NCBI GenBank assembly: GCA_030340625.1
Contig: JAOPHQ010002854.1
Coordinates: 111,001 to 175,000, forward strand
DNA length: 64,000 bases
Source of the DNA: Merluccius polli
Lineage: Eukaryota > Chordata > Actinopteri > Gadiformes > Merlucciidae
Direction: 5' to 3'
Positions 46,251-57,698 of the stretch are shown here, piece by piece. The notes under the pieces were generated by a model, which saw only the letters and a list, made by a program, of their open reading frames with translations, searched no databases and had not been told where the DNA came from. The position numbers were made by a program, and so were the translations under genes. How positions within the stretch are numbered: the first letter of the stretch is position 1; each line of letters starts with the position of its first letter.

Positions 46251-47501
46251 GCAGTAGCCCCTGGCAGCTAGATATCTCTTTGCGGACGTTTTCCTCGGCC
46301 AGGTCACGTGACCTCTCCTCCAGCCTCAGGCGTTTCTCCAGCGTGAACAGGTCGCACTTGAATCCCAGCGACAGCCGCTGAAACTCCAACTCCATTGGAC
46401 CAAAGGAAGAGCCCATGTTAGCCCACTAACATCACCTTGATGCATGCTGAATAAACCCACCATCACCCCGTTAAGCTAACAAGACACTAGGGTAACACAA
46501 CAACAACAACAAGTAGTAGTAGTAAAATTCAATTAGTAATAAAAATGAATGTTTAAATTCATACAAACGACTGCATTGAAAAAAGTATTCATGTTAATGA
46601 TAACAATATATGGTTAGGGCACAATTTGAATGACTGAAAATAAGTCATTCAAATTGACTTATTGTAATGCTTACATATGCTGACAACATTGAAAGAAACA
46701 AAAAGTAGTCCCGGGAAAAACGACACTTGGGCAATTCCTTTAACGCTGACAAAACTATGAATGCATCATCTTATAAACAGGCAGACCGTTTAAGACAGCC
46801 AAGCCCGAGCCTTACCTCAATTTCCTTGTCAGTAGGTGATTGGCTGCAAAGGTAACAACACAACAAATGAATTCAGGGGAACTTTTTTTAACACAGACAC
46901 AAACCACACAAATAATCTTTTGATCGTCAGTGGCACTCATTCCTTTACCTGTTCCGGTCTTCCCTCAACACCTCACTACTGTCTGAGATCACAGATGTCT
47001 CTGAAAGACAAGGAAAGGAAGGTTTGTAACCCAAGGAGCTCTGCAGACAATGCGTGATGGATGGAATACAACACCAAAACGATTTTTGTGCGGCAATTTG
47101 TAATAAATATTTAAACCTATAGCATCCTACCCAAACAGTAGTTTGTGCAAGTCAAAACTCAACCAAGACTGGAAAAAACAGGTGAGGAAACTTCAAACGT
47201 ATGTTAATGATATAGTAGCGTAGCTACAGTACAGTCTTAGACATATAGTTGTATCTTTCAACACGGTTCCACTACCCAATGACACAGCATTCGTACCGTC
47301 CTTCTCAGTGGTCGTGCTGGCCTCACTCAGGTCCTCGTGTGCCTTGTCTGCGTCCGTGCTGTGTTGCTGCTCCTGCAGGGTGCAAGCAGACGACACCTCA
47401 GTCACCTCCTCCTCCTCCTCCTCCCCCACCCTCCCCTTCTCCTCATCTTCCTCATTTTTAACATCCAAGGAGTCCTGCACATTAGCGCCTCGCTCCTCCA
47501 T
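35063..47501 (-). CDS. irag2: Inositol 1,4,5-trisphosphate receptor-associated 2-like (LRMP/Jaw1) coiled-coil, tail-anchored protein
   Basis: ER/nuclear-envelope protein of the IRAG family that associates with IP3 receptors. Coding exons in order: 47297-47501, 46949-47000, 46816-46843, 46249-46389, 45660-45794, 45086-45233, 44711-44754, 41206-41271, 40675-40733, 37656-37778, 36159-36307, 35063-35205. All phases fit and give about 430 residues, shorter than human IRAG2 (about 555). Residues 1-95 are acidic. Residues 96-240 are the conserved coiled coil (RLSLGFKCDLFTLEKR, SRSEMLGAIHQENRIGKAVEVMMQHVENLKRMY). Near 250-275 comes the RRVSIAAFPRS segment, at about 372-394 a single membrane helix (LWLWLAMVVVLAGLLVLLASLV), then a 36-residue tail ending LWPYTGLRHNGQPPV. 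IRAG1 is the alternative; position next to dnai7 favours IRAG2. Small exons between 41206 and 36307 could have been missed. Confidence 0.9.
38404..39036. repeat. 16/18-bp minisatellite (AAAGCCTGGTTTAGACCT)
   Basis: More than 35 units alternating between AAAGCCTGGTTTAGACCT and AAAGCCTGGCTTAGAT forms, giving a higher-order pattern, in irag2 intron 9. The array resumes for one to two units at 39756-39780 after an inserted element. Confidence 0.92.
39037..39755. mobile_element. PIF/Harbinger-like non-autonomous element inserted in the minisatellite
   Basis: A 719-base insertion bounded by TTA on both sides (39034-39036 and 39756-39758). Inverted ends share GTCACACCAAAAGAT. Because it interrupts a tandem array that continues on the other side, the borders are unusually secure. 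TTA duplication is typical of PIF/Harbinger. No transposase; the interior is partly CpG-rich. Confidence 0.75.
39881..39904. repeat. Poly(G) run in irag2 intron 9
   Basis: 24-base G run. The following 39905-40528 is moderately GC-rich with one 103-codon minus-strand frame (40122-40430) that I do not recognise and do not call as a gene. Confidence 0.95.
40529..40694. repeat. 57-bp tandem triplication including the splice donor of irag2 exon 9
   Basis: Copies start at 40529, 40586 and 40643 (last copy 2 bases shorter). Each contains CACCAGGGAGATCTCCTGGT, the complement of the exon end and its donor GTGGGT. The innermost copy is continuous with the exon. Confidence 0.9.
41656..43803 (+). mobile_element. 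L2-type (CR1-group) LINE, 5' truncated
   Basis: Non-LTR retrotransposon in irag2 intron 7, opposite in strand to the gene. It contains a long reverse-transcriptase frame (42009-43607), a C-run, and an L2-like 3' end (GAGTGTTTTGAAAGGCGCC) followed by an ATT microsatellite tail at 43761-43802. Upstream of 42009 the coding frame is broken by at least two shifts (near 41863 and 42030). There is no room for an APE endonuclease domain, so the copy is dead on arrival or internally deleted. The left border is approximate. Confidence 0.8.
42009..43607 (+). pseudogene. L2 LINE ORF2 fragment: reverse transcriptase and C-terminal domain
   Basis: An open frame of about 532 codons encodes a non-LTR reverse transcriptase. 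Motifs in order: NNYRPISNLPFISKTLERV, FQSGFRSRHSTETAL, LLDLSAAFDTISH, HGVPQGSVLGPLLF and the active-site SYADDTQLYV, then the C-terminal block ending FKTTLKTHLFKSVYKL. The first two-thirds of a normal ORF2, including the endonuclease, is missing or frame-shifted. I call it a pseudogene because no initiator with a full-length ORF2 exists, although the RT part itself has no stop. Confidence 0.85.
45355..45550 (-). repeat. SINE copy in irag2 intron 5
   Basis: Reverse copy: TTTAGTCACTGAGCATGACG, GCTTTTATCCAAAG, ATCTTGCTCAAGCATTCC and a degenerate B-box (TGGGTTTTAACCCAGAACC). Confidence 0.6.
46190..46248. repeat. (CA)n microsatellite forming the donor of irag2 exon 4
   Basis: On the transcript strand the exon ends CTGCAG at 46249 and the intron is (GT)n from its first base, so the donor is part of the repeat. 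Confidence 0.95.
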
Positions 47502-47754
47502 ATTGGCTCCGACACCGATGCTAACCTACGCTAACTTAGACTAAGCTACGGGCTAAAACCGGCTAGCTGACAGGCTCCTTCAGCAGGTGTAGGAGGCATG
47601 CTAGGTGCTGGTAAGATTCTGAATGCTGCAGGTTACAGTAAATACTTTTACTTCCTCTGCCACCCGCCCTCATGTGACTGGATGGGCAACATTTTATCTT
47701 GGAAGTCATTGTGTGACGGTGAACAAAGGACATACAGATGGCACACTTAATTAG

Positions 47755-47880
47755 GGATGTCCCGATCAGGTTTTTTTGCCCCCGAGTCCGAGTCTGAGTC
47801 ACTTGATATTGAGTATCTGCCGATACCGAGTCCCGATCCGATACTTTTACAGTACATTAAAAAAATGAAGAACAGCGAAG
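47755..47880. mobile_element. Dispersed fish repeat (GATGTCCCGATCAGG)
   Basis: The TTAGGGATGTCCCGATCAGG end and the CCGAGTCCGAGTCTGAGTC interior match a common teleost dispersed repeat, probably a DNA-transposon MITE. It lies upstream of irag2; the rest of 47502-48585 shows nothing recognised. Confidence 0.5.
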
Positions 47881-48585
47881 AAACAGATCCAGGATGTCCC
47901 TGATTTTTTATTGACTTATTACTTATTTTATCATTTAACACTTCTGTGAGGTAGCTTGAACAATCAAGTAATCAAGTAATAAAACAATTCTTCAAATTGG
48001 AGTTTAGTGCAACAATGTCTAACATAAAAACGAACAGCAGCTCAACTTGAAATACCTGGCAGGCATGTAAACAAATAAGCAAATAAAAGTGCCACAGTGT
48101 TATAAAGTAATGTGCTTTTCGGAACTGCACTCTCCTCCGGAATTTACTCTCCTCCTCTGGCTTCACAGAAGGAAATGTACGTTTTTCTTGATGAAAACCA
48201 CTTTGTACTTTAAACAATTGTGCTCTTTGCTTTTGGTCTGGGTGAATACTCGATTCTGATTGGCTGGAGGGTGTAGGTTAAAAAGTGTTAATTTACACCT
48301 AGGAAAGACTAACTGCTGTGGTCGGGTCGCTTGGCAACGCCTGCATATGGGAGATATTAAATAGTACGCTTGACTTGTAAAAATAAAAAAACCCTCACGA
48401 TTTTAACTCTAAAACACATTAAAGTATTATTAATTGATTAAATATTTCTTTCTTTCGTAAGTGGACTTCGCGGAAGCAACGCTTCGCATCGGACGGTTCA
48501 CGCCTCCGCGTCGTCCATTCATTTCTGTTAATAGACACCTCGTTGAGCATTATCCCTTACATGTCTAGTAATCTAGACTCTAGCA

Positions 48586-48701
48586 CAGGGGTCGGGAACC
48601 TATGGCTCGCGAGCCACATGTGGCTCTTTTGCCGACGGCCGGGGCTCTCGGACGAAATTAGTTGAGGGAGGAAAAAAATGTAATCAAGGAATCAGACTAG
48701 G
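48586..48701. mobile_element. hAT-type terminal fragment (CAGGGGTCGGGAACC end)
   Basis: The sequence starting CAGGGGTCGGGAACCTATGG, followed by GCGAGCCACATGTGGCTCTTT, matches the widespread hAT terminus that shows as runs of GGCTC/GAGCC. Only one end is present: the LTR element begins at 48702 and the opposite terminus is not found on its far side. Confidence 0.55.
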
Positions 48702-48876
48702 TGTGGTATATGTGGTATAGTGCAATGTATCTTCTATCCAGTAGGGGCGCTATATCACTGTGTAATGATTGATGAATGAGGGAATGAAGAAGTCAGACCA
48801 GTAAAGACGAATGAATGTAATGAACGATCTCCCGTGTCTTAATTACAATCTACTTGCATTCTTTACATACACAACA
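48702..48876 (+). repeat. 5' LTR (175 bp)
   Basis: Starts TGTGGTATATGTGG and ends TACATACACAACA. It is matched base for base by eye with 53185-53359. The putative primer-binding site TGGCGACGAGG begins at 48880. Confidence 0.92.
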
Positions 48877-48890
48877 TATTGGCGACGAGG

Positions 48891-51089
48891 ATGGCTTTGA
48901 TTGGAATCTCGCAACCTCCTGCTTTACTGGACACTCCCGGTGAGCCCACAATGCTGTATACAACGTGGATACAAATGTTTGAAAATTATCTCCTCGCTTT
49001 AACTGCTAACGACATGCCGGACAAGCGTAAGCGAGCATTACTGCTTCATTGTTTGGGTACAGAAGGCCAGCGCATTTTTCTTTCACTCCCTGATGTCGGT
49101 ACCTCTTACAAGTCTGCATGCGATGCCCTAAAAGCTTTTTTTGTGCCGAGAGTGAATGTTGTTGCAGAGAGGAATAAATTTCGTCGACGTGCGCAGAGGC
49201 AAGGTGAATCAATTGTTCAATACATCGCTGCATTGAGGGACTTGCTAGTGAACTGTGACTTTGGCTTGCTGGCTGATGACATGATAAGAGACCAGCTTAT
49301 TGAGAAAACGTCCTCCTCACGTATTAGAGAACGTCTACTTTTGGAAGCAGACCTTACACTGCAGAAAGCGATCACGCTTGCGTCCCACATTGAAACGGCA
49401 GTGGCTGACGCAAAAGCTATTGCCTCAGTATCCGAGGCTTCAGTCCAACTTGTACAACCACGAGGTGGCGGTGCATACCAACGGCAGAACGAAGTAAATT
49501 CACATGCAACACGACCGCAAACAATAAGTGACCCCCAGCGCACTTCTCAACAAAAAGCTTGTTACCGTTGTGGATCCACTTCACATCTAGCCAATAATCA
49601 AAAATGTGCTGCTAAAAATTCCAAATGCAACCAATGTGGAAAAATAGGACATTTTGCCAAAGTTTGCCGTAGCACAGTTCCTACACAGACTGTGCAAGAA
49701 GTTGCTGTGCCTGATCTTACAGTCTTACACATTACTCCCACATCAGCAGTTTCACAAATACATCGCCTTACTTGCACGGTCTCTCTTCATGACAACGAAG
49801 GACAGTCGCTTACCACAGATTTGCTTGTGGACACGGGTTCAGCAGTGTCCATTCTACCAGAGAGTGTCTATCTCCAGACATTCATGCATGTGCCTCTTAC
49901 AAAACCTACTGTGCGCCTGGTAACCTACATGAAGAAACCGATTCCTGTCCTAGGATGCCTTCACCTTAGTGTTACATACTGCAACCAGAGCACGCAAACA
50001 CACTTCTACGTTGTTCGGGATGGATCTTTGCTTGGGATGGATCTTTTCACTGCACTCCGGCTCCATATTCAGGATGGACAGATTACAACACCTTCTTCAA
50101 CCACAGTGAGTCAACCTGTCAACACTACCAGGGTGTTAGGCCTTGCTACTGGATTTACCCACAGAGTTAAAGTACGGTCGAATGTGCCTCCAGTCCAGCA
50201 GAAACTACGTAGACTGCCTTTTGCTGTACGTGACGCTGTCTCAGAGGAGCTCAAAAGATTGGAAGCTGATGGCATCATAGAGAGAGTTGACTCGTCTGCC
50301 TGGGTGTCGCCTTTGGTGGTTGTGAAAAAGAAGACTGGTGGTATTCGTCTTTGTGTGGATCTACGTGAACCAAATAGAGCCGTGGTGATAGACAGTCACC
50401 CTCTGCCACACATTGAGGAAGTTTTTACTGAGCTCCGTGGTGCTACTGTGTTCTCCACAATTGACTTACAGAATGCCTACCACCAAGTGCAGTTGCATCC
50501 GAGCAGCAGGGATCTTACAGCGTTTATAACGCAGGATGGTCTTTTTCGTTTTACACGGGTGCCTTATGGGTTAGCCTCAGCACCTAGTGCCTTCCAGCGG
50601 ATGATGTCCCAGATCCTAGCAGATCAAAATGGTGTGCAGTGTTACCTTGACGACATTATTGTTTATGGGGAGACACCTGCAGTTCATGACACTAGACTAA
50701 ACGCCGTCCTTCATTGCCTGCAAGAGAGTGGTTTGACGCTGAATACCACAAAATGCCACTTCAGGAAGACTGAGTTGTCCTTTCTTGGGCATCTCATCTC
50801 TGCCTCTGGCCTACAGCCAGATCATGGTCATGTCCAAGCAGTAGCTCAAGCTCCTCCTCCGCACGATGCTCAGTCTCTACGTTCCTTTCTAGGCCTGACT
50901 GCGTGGTATTCAAAGTTCATTCCAAACTATGCCACGCTTGTGGAACCTCTCCGTGCTCTACTTCGTAAGTCCACCAGTTTCCATTGGCCTGATGAGGCCC
51001 AAGATAACTTCTGCAAAGTCAAAGACATTATAGTTACAAGTCCTGCTCTTGCCTTGTTTGACCCTTCCCTGCCAACAGTCGTCAACTGA
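48891..51089 (+). pseudogene. Ty3/gypsy gag, protease and reverse transcriptase frame
   Basis: A 732-codon frame from the first ATG after the leader. Gag occupies about residues 1-225 and ends in two CCHC-type zinc knuckles (CYRCGSTSHLANNQKC, the first irregular, then CNQCGKIGHFAKVC). The protease active site is VDTGSAVSILPES. Reverse transcriptase follows with RLCVDLREPNRAV, STIDLQNAYHQV and the catalytic YLDDII. The frame stops at 51087-51089, just where the RNase H domain should begin; the next frame (51068 on) carries it. The break makes pol discontinuous, hence pseudogene. Whether it is a real mutation or a base-call error is unknown. Confidence 0.85.
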
Positions 51090-52839
51090 TGCATCTGATT
51101 ATGGCATTGGCGCTGTGCTGACACAGAGTAAGGGCAATGCAGAACTGACAGTTGCGTTTGCCTCTCGTACACTTACCATGTGTGAACGCAAGTATTCCAC
51201 AATTGAAAAAGAGGCCTTAGCATGCGTCTGGGCAGCTGAAAAGTGGCGTACCTATCTGTGGGGCCGCCATTTCACTTTAAGAACTGACCACAGCCCTCTG
51301 ACTACGTTACTCACTACCAAAGGCCTTGGACGTGCCGGCATGAGAATAGCCAGATGGTCCGCTCGACTGTTGTGTTTTAACTACAGCATCGAATACAAAC
51401 CAGGTCGAGAGAATGTCACAGCGGATTGTTTATCACGCCTGCCTCTTCCCATCACGGATGCTGATCAAGAGCCTGACTTGGAGATGGTGGCTGTCGTGTC
51501 AGCTGACTTTGCAGCAGTCACTTCTGGAGAGCTCTCAAGAGCCTGTGATACCTGTCCTGTGCTTCGGAAAGTGAGGGACTACATTTCCAAGGGATGGCCT
51601 CGAAGTGCAAAAGGCCTGGACCCTCTCATCTTGCCATACTTTCGTGTTCAGAATGAATTGGCTGTGCAGGATAGCTTCATAATACGTGGCACTCATCGTG
51701 TGGTAGTACCTCAGGATCTGCAGTCTAAGATCATCCAGCTTGCTCATGCTACACATCCAGGGATTGTCCGCACTAAACAAAGATTGAGAGACTTGTACTG
51801 GTGGCCTGGTGTGGATTCACATGTTGAGTCTGCCATTAAGTCATGCGCCACCTGCCTGCAACATGACAAAACTGCAACCACCCGTGCTGCTCCACTACAG
51901 CCTGTGCCTACCCCAACTACAGCCTGGGAAAAGGTAGCCATAGACATTGTAGGGCCTATGCACGCTGCACCCCTTGACTGCCGCTTTGCAATCACCCTCA
52001 TCGACTACTACAGCCGTTGGCCTGAAATTGCTTTCTGCTCAGGTGTTACCTCAGGCTCTGTCATAAACTTTCTTGCCACTGTGTTTAGTAGGGAAGGAAA
52101 CCCACTTGAACTGGTCACTGACAATGGCCCTCAGTTTGTTTCGGCTGAGTTTGAGTCTTTCCTTGCTGACAGGAATATTAAGCACTGCCGCAGCTCTGTG
52201 TATTACCCACAAGCAAATGGGGAAATAGAGCGCTTCAACAGGGTATTCAAAGATTGCTTGCAAACAGCTAACATTGAAGGCAAGCCCCTCAAAGCCTTTG
52301 TGACAGAGTTTTTGCACACTTACAGAGCCACTCCCCATGCCGTGACCTCAGTGTCTCCTGCTGAACTGCTACATGGTAGACCACTCCATACCAAGCTACA
52401 TATCCGAGGTCTACACTCCACGTTGCCCTGCACTGAACAAACAAACCTGCAAGAGCACATCAGGAAGAAACAGGAGAAGACAAAACAGTACACAGACCAA
52501 CGGCGTAGCGCAAGACCACCCAATTTCCAGATTGGGTCTTCTGTCCGTATCCGCAAGCCTGGGATTACTGCGAAAGGACAGTCAAAGTTTACCCAACCCC
52601 TACAGGTGGTGGCCCAGAAAGGTCCTGCCACTTACCTGCTCTCTGATGGAAAAGTGTGGAACGCCATCCACCTTGCGCCCTCATCCTCCACCAGTTCAAC
52701 TGCCCCAGCGTCACAGTCTGATGCTTGTTTGCTGCCAAGCACACCTGAACCACCTGAAACTGTCCACTCCCCCCCTCCCTCTCCAAGAGTGCCGAGGGCA
52801 CGACACACTCCTGTGTGGTTTGAGGATTATGTGACTTAA
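51068..52839 (+). pseudogene. Ty3/gypsy RNase H and integrase frame
   Basis: This frame overlaps the end of the preceding one. It begins with RNase H (STDASDYGIGAVLTQ, TIEKEALACVWAAEKW, LRTDHSPL). Integrase follows with an HHCC zinc region (HATHPGIVRTKQRLRDLYWW then CATCLQH) and the DDE core (AIDIVGPM, VTDNGPQFVS, NGEIERFNRVF), then a basic C-terminal domain and a proline/serine-rich tail to the TAA at 52837-52839. It is not preceded by its own initiator and depends on the upstream frame, from which it is shifted. Confidence 0.85.
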
Positions 52840-53184
52840 AAAAAACAAAAAACAAAAAAAACAACGTGATGTGATGTGCAATTCTGTATATGTAAAGTTA
52901 TTTACTCGTTTGCTTATTATCATATGGTTGGGATTCTGACATAACAATTTAACCTACCTAGCTATGCTTACATTACTCACTGTTCCTTACTGGAACTTAC
53001 ATTTATTTTTATTTACATACTTACTTGGTGAGTTTATGTTTTGCTGGTTTTTGAACATAAAAGAAAGGAAATGTTTATTTCATTTATTCAGGTTAGTCTA
53101 ACTGTTCTTTGAACTGTTCATTAAGTACTGGTGTTCTTCTGCTACAGTACTGAGTTTAAAAAAAAGTCTTACAAGAGAGGAATA

Positions 53185-53359
53185 TGTGGTATATGTGGTA
53201 TAGTGCAATGTATCTTCTATCCAGTAGGGGCGCTATATCACTGTGTAATGATTGATGAATGAGGGAATGAAGAAGTCAGACCAGTAAAGACGAATGAATG
53301 TAATGAACGATCTCCCGTGTCTTAATTACAATCTACTTGCATTCTTTACATACACAACA
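53185..53359 (+). repeat. 3' LTR (175 bp)
   Basis: Same length as the 5' LTR, with no difference visible. Preceded by a purine-rich tract and followed by CGCGTGTG. The region 53360-53932 between it and rbp1 exon 2 holds only CA/GT microsatellites (53467-53509, 53676-53818) and unremarkable AT-rich DNA. Confidence 0.92.
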
Positions 53360-53466
53360 CGCGTGTGTGTTTGTGTGTGGAGGACGTGAACTCTGATCTT
53401 GCTCTGCAGTTCAGTGAGTAAATCTCATCAAATTCAGTTAAGCTGCATTCATGACTAGGAATCCCT

Positions 53467-53513
<47 letters not shown>

Positions 53514-53671
53514 CGCTTTTATGTTGTTTTTGCAACGGTTTGCCATGATAAAAAGGTTTTTCTAACATATTACTTTGCAGAATAACATTATTTAGACATA
53601 TCAAATTCATTAGACAGATCCTCACCTCCAATATTGTAAAAAACAAATTACCATGAATGAATGAATGTGTG

Positions 53672-53810
<139 letters not shown>

Positions 53811-53932
53811 GTGTGTGTATCGCCATGTGTGAGTGGCAGACAGATGAACACAGACAGTCACAGTCAGTCATCATGATCATCATGATGATGATCATCATCA
53901 TCATGATCATCATGGCCATTTTTTTCCCACAC

Positions 53933-54733
<801 letters not shown>

Positions 54734-54983
54734 CTTGATGTTGCTGTCTCCTTTTCCCGGTCCGGTGAAAGTGATGAGAGGGATGGATGGAGAGATGGAT
54801 GGGATGGATCGAGACCCGCAATGGACTGGTCTGCAAACGGCCCAGGAAAAACCCGGAGTTTTAACCCATTTCCATGTAATCCGATTACCTGTGTAGTAAC
54901 CTACATGCTTTGGTTCCTCCCATTTCCTCTCCTAGTCCGGGGCCAGCCTGATGTAACCTCTCACATCCTCCAGCAATAATGTG

Positions 54984-55040
<57 letters not shown>

Positions 55041-56224
55041 AGGCGCTTCAGTGTGGTGGTGGTGGGGGCTCCTCATGGGGATCAGGGTATAATGGCACCT
55101 GTGCTTTATTAGCAGTGTATTATTAGAAATAGTGTGACTGACATGAGGTGAGAGCAGCAGTCCTCCTAGGTGTCACTCCCCTCGCGGCGCTGCACCGTGT
55201 GTGTGTGTGTGTATCGCTGCATACATTCTGACTATTTTTTTATTATTTAAAAGTAGTAATCTTTTCCAACATCAATGCATGTTTGACCACACCGGTGGGG
55301 GGGGGGACATTGTCAATGAGGCCCTGCGACCCCGCCGAGGCGATTACCTTTTGTGGGTTTTATTTTAAAGAAAAATAAATTTAAAAAAAAACCACTGCCA
55401 CAAACCCGTCAAAGCACTCAGTGGCACACACACATACAATAAAACTTTTCAAAAGGTGTCAACTCTCAAGTATCTCAAAATAGCACCTTTACGTCACCTG
55501 TTACTCTGTGGAAACACCTTGAAGCGCCCTGGCAGGATAACTTCACACTGCCAGTGTGTGTGTGTGTGTGTGATTACGTGTGTGTGTGTGTGTGTGATTA
55601 CGTGTGTGTGTGTGTTTTTGCACAATAATGCAGTCACACGTGAACCAACCGTTTCCAAAACAGTTTATTCATATTTCTCCCCCGCTCCGTGTAACAATCA
55701 AATGTACTCTTCAAAAATAATTGCATGTTCCTGTGGATAAAAATAAAACGGCTGGTGTGTTATTATTTTCACCCCCCCCCCCCCCCCCCTTTCTAGTTAA
55801 ACATCCAAGGCGGCGAGAGCTTTATAATCACCGCAGTAATCTTAAACTTGGTGGAACTCACACTCACACACACACACACACACTGTGGAACGAACACAAA
55901 GGCTAATATCAGCAACCGCCCCACCATGCGCATATTTTGGATTTATCGAACAGCAGCAGCCCTCAAATGACACAGCGCTCTGACACAGCACGCGACGAAA
56001 AAAGGAAACAACAGAAATTCCCCCCACCCCCCCCGGGGAGCCAAAACATAACGTCCTGCGTCCTGTCCTTTTTGGAAAGTTTATTTTTTGGGTGATGGCC
56101 CCCTGCTGTGCGACAACCCGCTGGTTGTAAACACAGAACTGACACTCCCAGTCAGCTGGGGATCCGATACAACGTTCAAGTTGTGTCATGAAACTAACCC
56201 CCCCCCCCCCCCCCCCCACCCGGT
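54734..56224. other. rbp1-nmnat3 intergenic region
   Basis: Holds a GATGGA-rich patch upstream of rbp1 (54775-54815), a (CA)n run (54983-55036), TG-rich repeats with a GTGTGATTACGTG duplication (55556-55615), and C-runs at 55772-55790 and 56198-56217. No gene seen. Confidence 0.7.
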
Positions 56225-57667
56225 CTAGGCCTGCTTGGCGAGGGGTCTCAGCGGCGCGCCGCGGTTCTTCCCCTCGCTGGCGTCCGTGTAGAGGTCGTGG
56301 CGGCCGGCGTAGTCGATGACGGCGTCGGGCAGCAGGTACCTGACGCTGTGGCCCCGGCGCAGCGCTCGCCGCACCTCCGTGGCGCTGGTCTCGTTGGGCA
56401 CCCACTCGCGCACCAGGAAGACGTTGCGGCGGTGGCGCGACAGCGTGTCCGACTCGTGGACGGCGCGCTCGGGCTGCAGCGCGCCGCGGCTCACGCACAC
56501 CAGGCCGAACGCGCCGGCCAGCTCGTCCACGTCCTCGGCCCGCCACAGGCCCGGGACGCGGAAGGTGTCCAGGAAATCGGCGCCGCACAGAAGCTTCAGC
56601 TGCGGCGACGGACCTTGTGATATTAGAAAGTAAAAAAATATATATAATAAGGAAAGTTAAGAACGTCACGAAAATGTAATGAACTCAGTCAGCTAGGCTT
56701 CCTATCTCCCATCATGGATCATTATTTTCTCCCACTGCTTATAGCGTTGCGATTAGTATTTCACAGACGGTGTATTTCGCCGAAGACACAAAGCGCAAAG
56801 ACAAGCCCCAGAGCTCGCCGAAAGTGCTACATTGTGAATTTCTAATGAATTGGGCCGGTTAACCACATTACGGCCTGTCGGTCAAAACCTGAGCGAGCAA
56901 GTGTTGGATGTTGGGTCGTCCCATTAAGACGAACCTGACCGCCGATGTGTGAACTTCCGCAATGATGGAATTGATGAGCCAATTGTGAGGCAGACTCAAA
57001 TGAGTGTGCAACTCAAATGGAATCATTAATGAGGCCCGGGCCCATGCATACAGAAGAGCGAGAGGCAGACGCTTCTCTCGTCTCACAAATTAAACACCCA
57101 ATCATTTTTTTTCCATCGGAGTGAGTCAGTGGTGTAGTGACAATGCGACTTCCACCGACTCAGAGACTGACAATGATAGGAAAATAGCTTTCTTTTTCTT
57201 TTTACGTGTATATGTTTTTACAGTACCATATCTGCCGATGTCGAGCTGTGCTTGACAGACTGGATACAGGTGTTGGTGGCTTCAAATGTGCACACAGAAC
57301 ACAATAAACAAACACATACACCTAAACATATCGTACAGTCAGATTCTCTTCAGCTTCATGTTTAAAGCTATTGCTAAAGCTCTTCAGCCAACATTAGCAT
57401 GTGCTCCAAAGCACACTTGGGCTATAATGAGCAACATGCTGAGGCAAACTGCCACAACTGCCACAAATCTCTAACACATCCTCTGTTTAAATGACCGCTT
57501 TAGGACAGGATGTTTAGTATCTCCACGTTCATGTATATGTTGTTTGTATGCAAAATGAATGGAAATACTTACGTAATGGCATATTGTAGAGATATGTCTT
57601 TTTAATTGAGTTACCTGTGCTATGCTTGTACTGCTTCTGTATGCACCCATAGTGATGCCTTCAGATC

Positions 57668-57698
<31 letters not shown>

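Larger units (their letters stand above)
48702..53359 (+). mobile_element. Ty3/gypsy LTR retrotransposon, recent copy
   Basis: A 4658-base element: LTR, TGGCGACGAGG leader, gag-pol, purine tract (ACAAGAGAGGAA at about 53171-53182), LTR. Domain order gag, protease, RT, RNase H, integrase is that of Metaviridae; the leader and short 175-base LTRs resemble the mag/SURL group (inference). The LTRs look identical by eye, implying recent insertion. One frameshift in pol separates RT from RNase H/integrase. Flanks CTAGG and CGCGT do not form a target-site duplication. No envelope gene. Confidence 0.92.

Noticed and set aside
55842..56669. 275-codon minus-strand frame rich in Arg/Gly/Pro
   Set aside because: Overlaps the GC-rich last nmnat3 exon in the wrong frame; the correct frame (56225-56599) matches the enzyme family.
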